Origin: Arenicola marina
Taxonomy: Eukaryota > Annelida > Polychaeta > Arenicolidae
Reading direction: 5' to 3'
Assembly: GCA_964019135.1 (NCBI GenBank)
Contig: OZ025248.1
Location: 51,639,670 to 51,703,669, forward strand
DNA: 64,000 bases
Made by a program: the position numbers and the translations under genes. Under the pieces are notes generated by a model that was not told the DNA's origin, did no database searches, and was given only the letters and a program-made list of their open reading frames with translations. This document shows positions 61,765 through 64,000 of the stretch, in pieces (within the stretch, counting starts at the first letter, position 1; each line of letters opens with the position of its first letter).

Positions 61765-62023
61765 CCGCTTCTATTGGGGGCCGGCGCATTGAGTGCTATG
61801 GTCACCTGAGAGCCTAACGGCACGTGGGTTGGTGGTTCGAGCCCTGCTATGGCCATGTCTGTGTGGTCGCAGGATAAAGATCCCATGTCTTTCTTCGTAA
61901 AGAGTAGGGGGTTACCCCGGGAGACATGGCTCCACTCTCCCTTCCTTCTCCCATTGACGCGATATGACCAAAAGTGGTTAAAGCGTCCTGAATAACCAAC
62001 CAACCAACCAACCGCTTCTATTG
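61765..62023 (+). mobile_element. tRNA-type SINE with 12-bp target duplication and (AACC)n tail
   Basis: The element (61,777-62,011) carries GAGAGCCTAACGGCACGTGG, a B-box-like GGTTCGAGCCC at about 61,833-61,843, GTGGTCGCAGGATAAAGA, CTCCCATTGACGCGATATGA and a terminal (AACC)4 tail. It is bracketed by CCGCTTCTATTG at 61,765-61,776 and 62,012-62,023, a perfect 12-bp duplication that fixes both ends. The 5' head is shorter than in the relative at 19,679-19,875, so this copy is probably 5'-truncated. SINEs of this kind are transcribed by RNA polymerase III from the internal boxes and moved by a LINE partner; the partner is not identified here. Confidence 0.85.
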
Positions 62024-64000
62024 AAAACATGAACGCAGAACACGGACAGTCAATCATAGCAAACCACTTATCGAATATGCTCCTATATTCCTGATGGAAA
62101 TTATTATACAATTATTTCTGTTTTATATTAGGGTGCGCATAAGTTATTGGATGAACGTGTTGCATGCCTGTTATCTTTATATATTATTAATTTTCGTTTG
62201 TTATAATTTATGGATGAATATCGTGATATTGTTTGACATAAAAAATGACATGTTATATTAATAATATTCATAACATTATAAGAGAGAGGCTTGGAGCCTG
62301 ATTTCCCGGATTCAGGGGTAGCCTATGAACCTTCACGCACCGCCCATCTCTGAAACCACTACTCCCTCACCCTCTCCCCACACAACACCGCAGCACCATT
62401 AGGTGGATTCATACACCCCCCCCCCCCCCTCTCCCGCTGTTCAAAGCCTGCCCGGTCCGTTTACTTTTGGATCAGCCCCCCCTCCCCCCCGCCCCGACCC
62501 CCTTGTCAGATGCAGGCATGCGGTCTCCGCCTGGTCATCAGTAAGCTTAATCAACCCGACCCCCTCCCCTATCCCCGTGAAAACGAAGCTGTCGACGTAC
62601 TACTATATAATTGGTTCGTTATAATCTTCTGGCTTGATCGTCGCTATCCACCCCATATTTCGCTGCGGCCATGGCCTGGCACGTCACAGCCAAGCTGCCT
62701 GCCTCCAGTTCATCAGTACTTGTTCAACCTCCATATATTGGTCGTTTATAAATTGTGATATTCACCCCCTAAATCTGAAGAAAACAGTTTTCATTGAAAT
62801 AAAATATGAATTGGAAATTAAAATATTTCTCATTGATATTTATCGCCTAATTTCTGATAGCCTACATCTGTTCATTTTACTTTGTTAGTATTAATTTGAA
62901 GAAAATTAGTTTTGAACTGTACACGATAAAAGAGAAATGGGTTTCACAAATGCAAATTGCCATAAAAGGAATTCCATGTAGGATCTCCACAAAAAGTTGA
63001 AGGGAAAACAATCCGTTATAATTGGGCAAGTGTTTGTGTTAGGGACCTCCCCCGGGCAGAAGTTCTTTAGGCATAACACTCATACCGGGCATCCCATAAT
63101 TCCACCATTTTCTCATAGAGAACGCCTTCGGTAAGCCGCCCGTGGCGTCCCTGGCATTTGGCGGGAAACAGCAGACGACATTTACATCGCGGCCCGTGAC
63201 TAAGACGCTTCTTCGCGGAGATCTTGCGGGACTGCCCCGAGGGTCTCCGTGACGAGCCCTGGGCTGAAACTTGAAGAGCTGTAGCTGCAACTACGGGCAA
63301 GAAGGCCAGTTAAATGGGTGGGTGGAGGTGGCGGAGGGGCACTGATGAAACATGTACGTGCCATGTGTGAAGAGGTTAGCGTGGGAGGTGAACGGGAGCG
63401 GTGGTTAAGAGGGAGATGGTGAGGGGGAGGGAGGCGTGGAAATAACTGCTTGGCGGCCCCCCTTTCTGGCTGCTCCTAGGTACCCCCCCCCCCCAGTAGC
63501 CTCCTCCCATGCCCACCTCCCCCTGACCACCCCCCCCCGCTCCCCCCCTTGCCCGCCCCGCCCCGCCCCGCTCAGCCCTGAGGGGGCCGGCGCCAACCCA
63601 TTCCGCCTGGCTGGCCCGCCCACCTGCCCGAGTTCCCGCGCCGACAAACGAGCCGGGCCGTCATAAGGCGCGATGCTAATTGGAAAGCTTTAATGTCGCT
63701 GGACGATCGATCGACAAGCAACTTAAAACTTTTTACTTTCAGCGACAAATTGAATCCCCCCCCCCCCTCTTCTACCCCCGCCCCAATCCCTTTGGCATTG
63801 GATGACGAATTCCGCTGAAGAGACGAATGGATGCCACGGGGGGAGTAGGGCAGGGGAGGGGAGGGGGGGGGCAGGGGTGGCCTTCCCTTAGTAGTGGTGG
63901 GCTTTGTGCCGTGAGAGCGGCTGGTGGGTTGCGAGGGGAGGAGGGAGGAGGGGTGGGGGTGAATGCTGGGGAGGAGCGTTATATGGGTCGGGTGGAAGGT
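62024..64000. other. Unique sequence; C/G-run and CT-rich DNA toward the end
   Basis: AT-rich DNA to about 63,000, then GC-rich. C-runs lie near 62,416, 62,478, 63,486, 63,531 and 63,755, and G-rich sequence lies at 63,840-63,960. Two overlapping minus-strand frames near 63,039-63,300 have no recognised domain. No gene is called. Confidence 0.45.

Noticed and set aside
61755-62111. A 118-residue minus-strand frame
   Set aside because: It is antisense to the SINE that is defined by its target duplication and tail.

Overview
This window looks like repeat-dominated intergenic DNA from a eukaryote, most likely an animal and plausibly a marine invertebrate. The animal assignment rests on non-LTR retrotransposon reverse transcriptases of metazoan type, a tRNA-derived SINE family, hAT-like and pogo-like DNA transposon remnants, AT-rich spacers and a very high minisatellite load. 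The species cannot be named from the sequence. No complete, confidently functional protein-coding gene was found. Bacterial features such as operons and Shine-Dalgarno-led genes are absent. No CRISPR, rRNA or canonical tRNA gene was seen. || Layout. 1-4.5 kb: CT-rich DNA, a 29-bp E-box minisatellite, then unique DNA. 4.5-10.2 kb: GATA/GACA microsatellite, 42-bp array, possible MITE, 32-bp array and its degenerate 34-bp relative. 10.2-25.3 kb: mostly unique DNA with a split 34-bp array, one candidate two-exon small gene (14.1-14.5 kb), one SINE, purine-rich tracts and a short retroposed insertion. 25.3-29.9 kb: 17-bp and 35-bp arrays. 29.9-33.7 kb: unique DNA with a pogo/Tigger-like remnant. 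33.7-37.6 kb: 26-bp array of 142 copies. 37.95-42.6 kb: a decayed minus-strand LINE split by a 1.8-kb solo-LTR-like insertion that contains a 37-bp array. 46.7-48.7 kb: a plus-strand L1/Tx1-like LINE pseudogene. 49.4-55.6 kb: 21-bp array, a 200-N gap, then a 15-bp array of 4.4 kb. 57.7-60.2 kb: 20-bp and 51-bp arrays. 60.8-62.0 kb: a 400-bp hAT-like MITE and a SINE with a clear target duplication. || About 24 kb of 64 kb (roughly 37 percent) is tandem repeat with units of 15-51 bp, in about a dozen unrelated families. Two behaviours are visible. Arrays of 20, 21, 26, 29, 32 and 35 bp keep exact register from end to end (for example 141 x 26 bp between 33,701 and 37,367) and vary only by substitution. 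Arrays of 15, 17, 37, 42 and 51 bp also carry length variants and multi-unit higher-order blocks. Many long open frames lie inside these arrays. They arise because unit lengths are multiples of three or because the unit lacks stops, and they are not annotated as genes. || The most informative structure is the nested one at 38-42.6 kb: LINE insertion, then LTR-type insertion into reverse transcriptase motif A with a 5-bp target duplication, then loss of the LTR element's interior and expansion of a minisatellite inside the remaining LTR.
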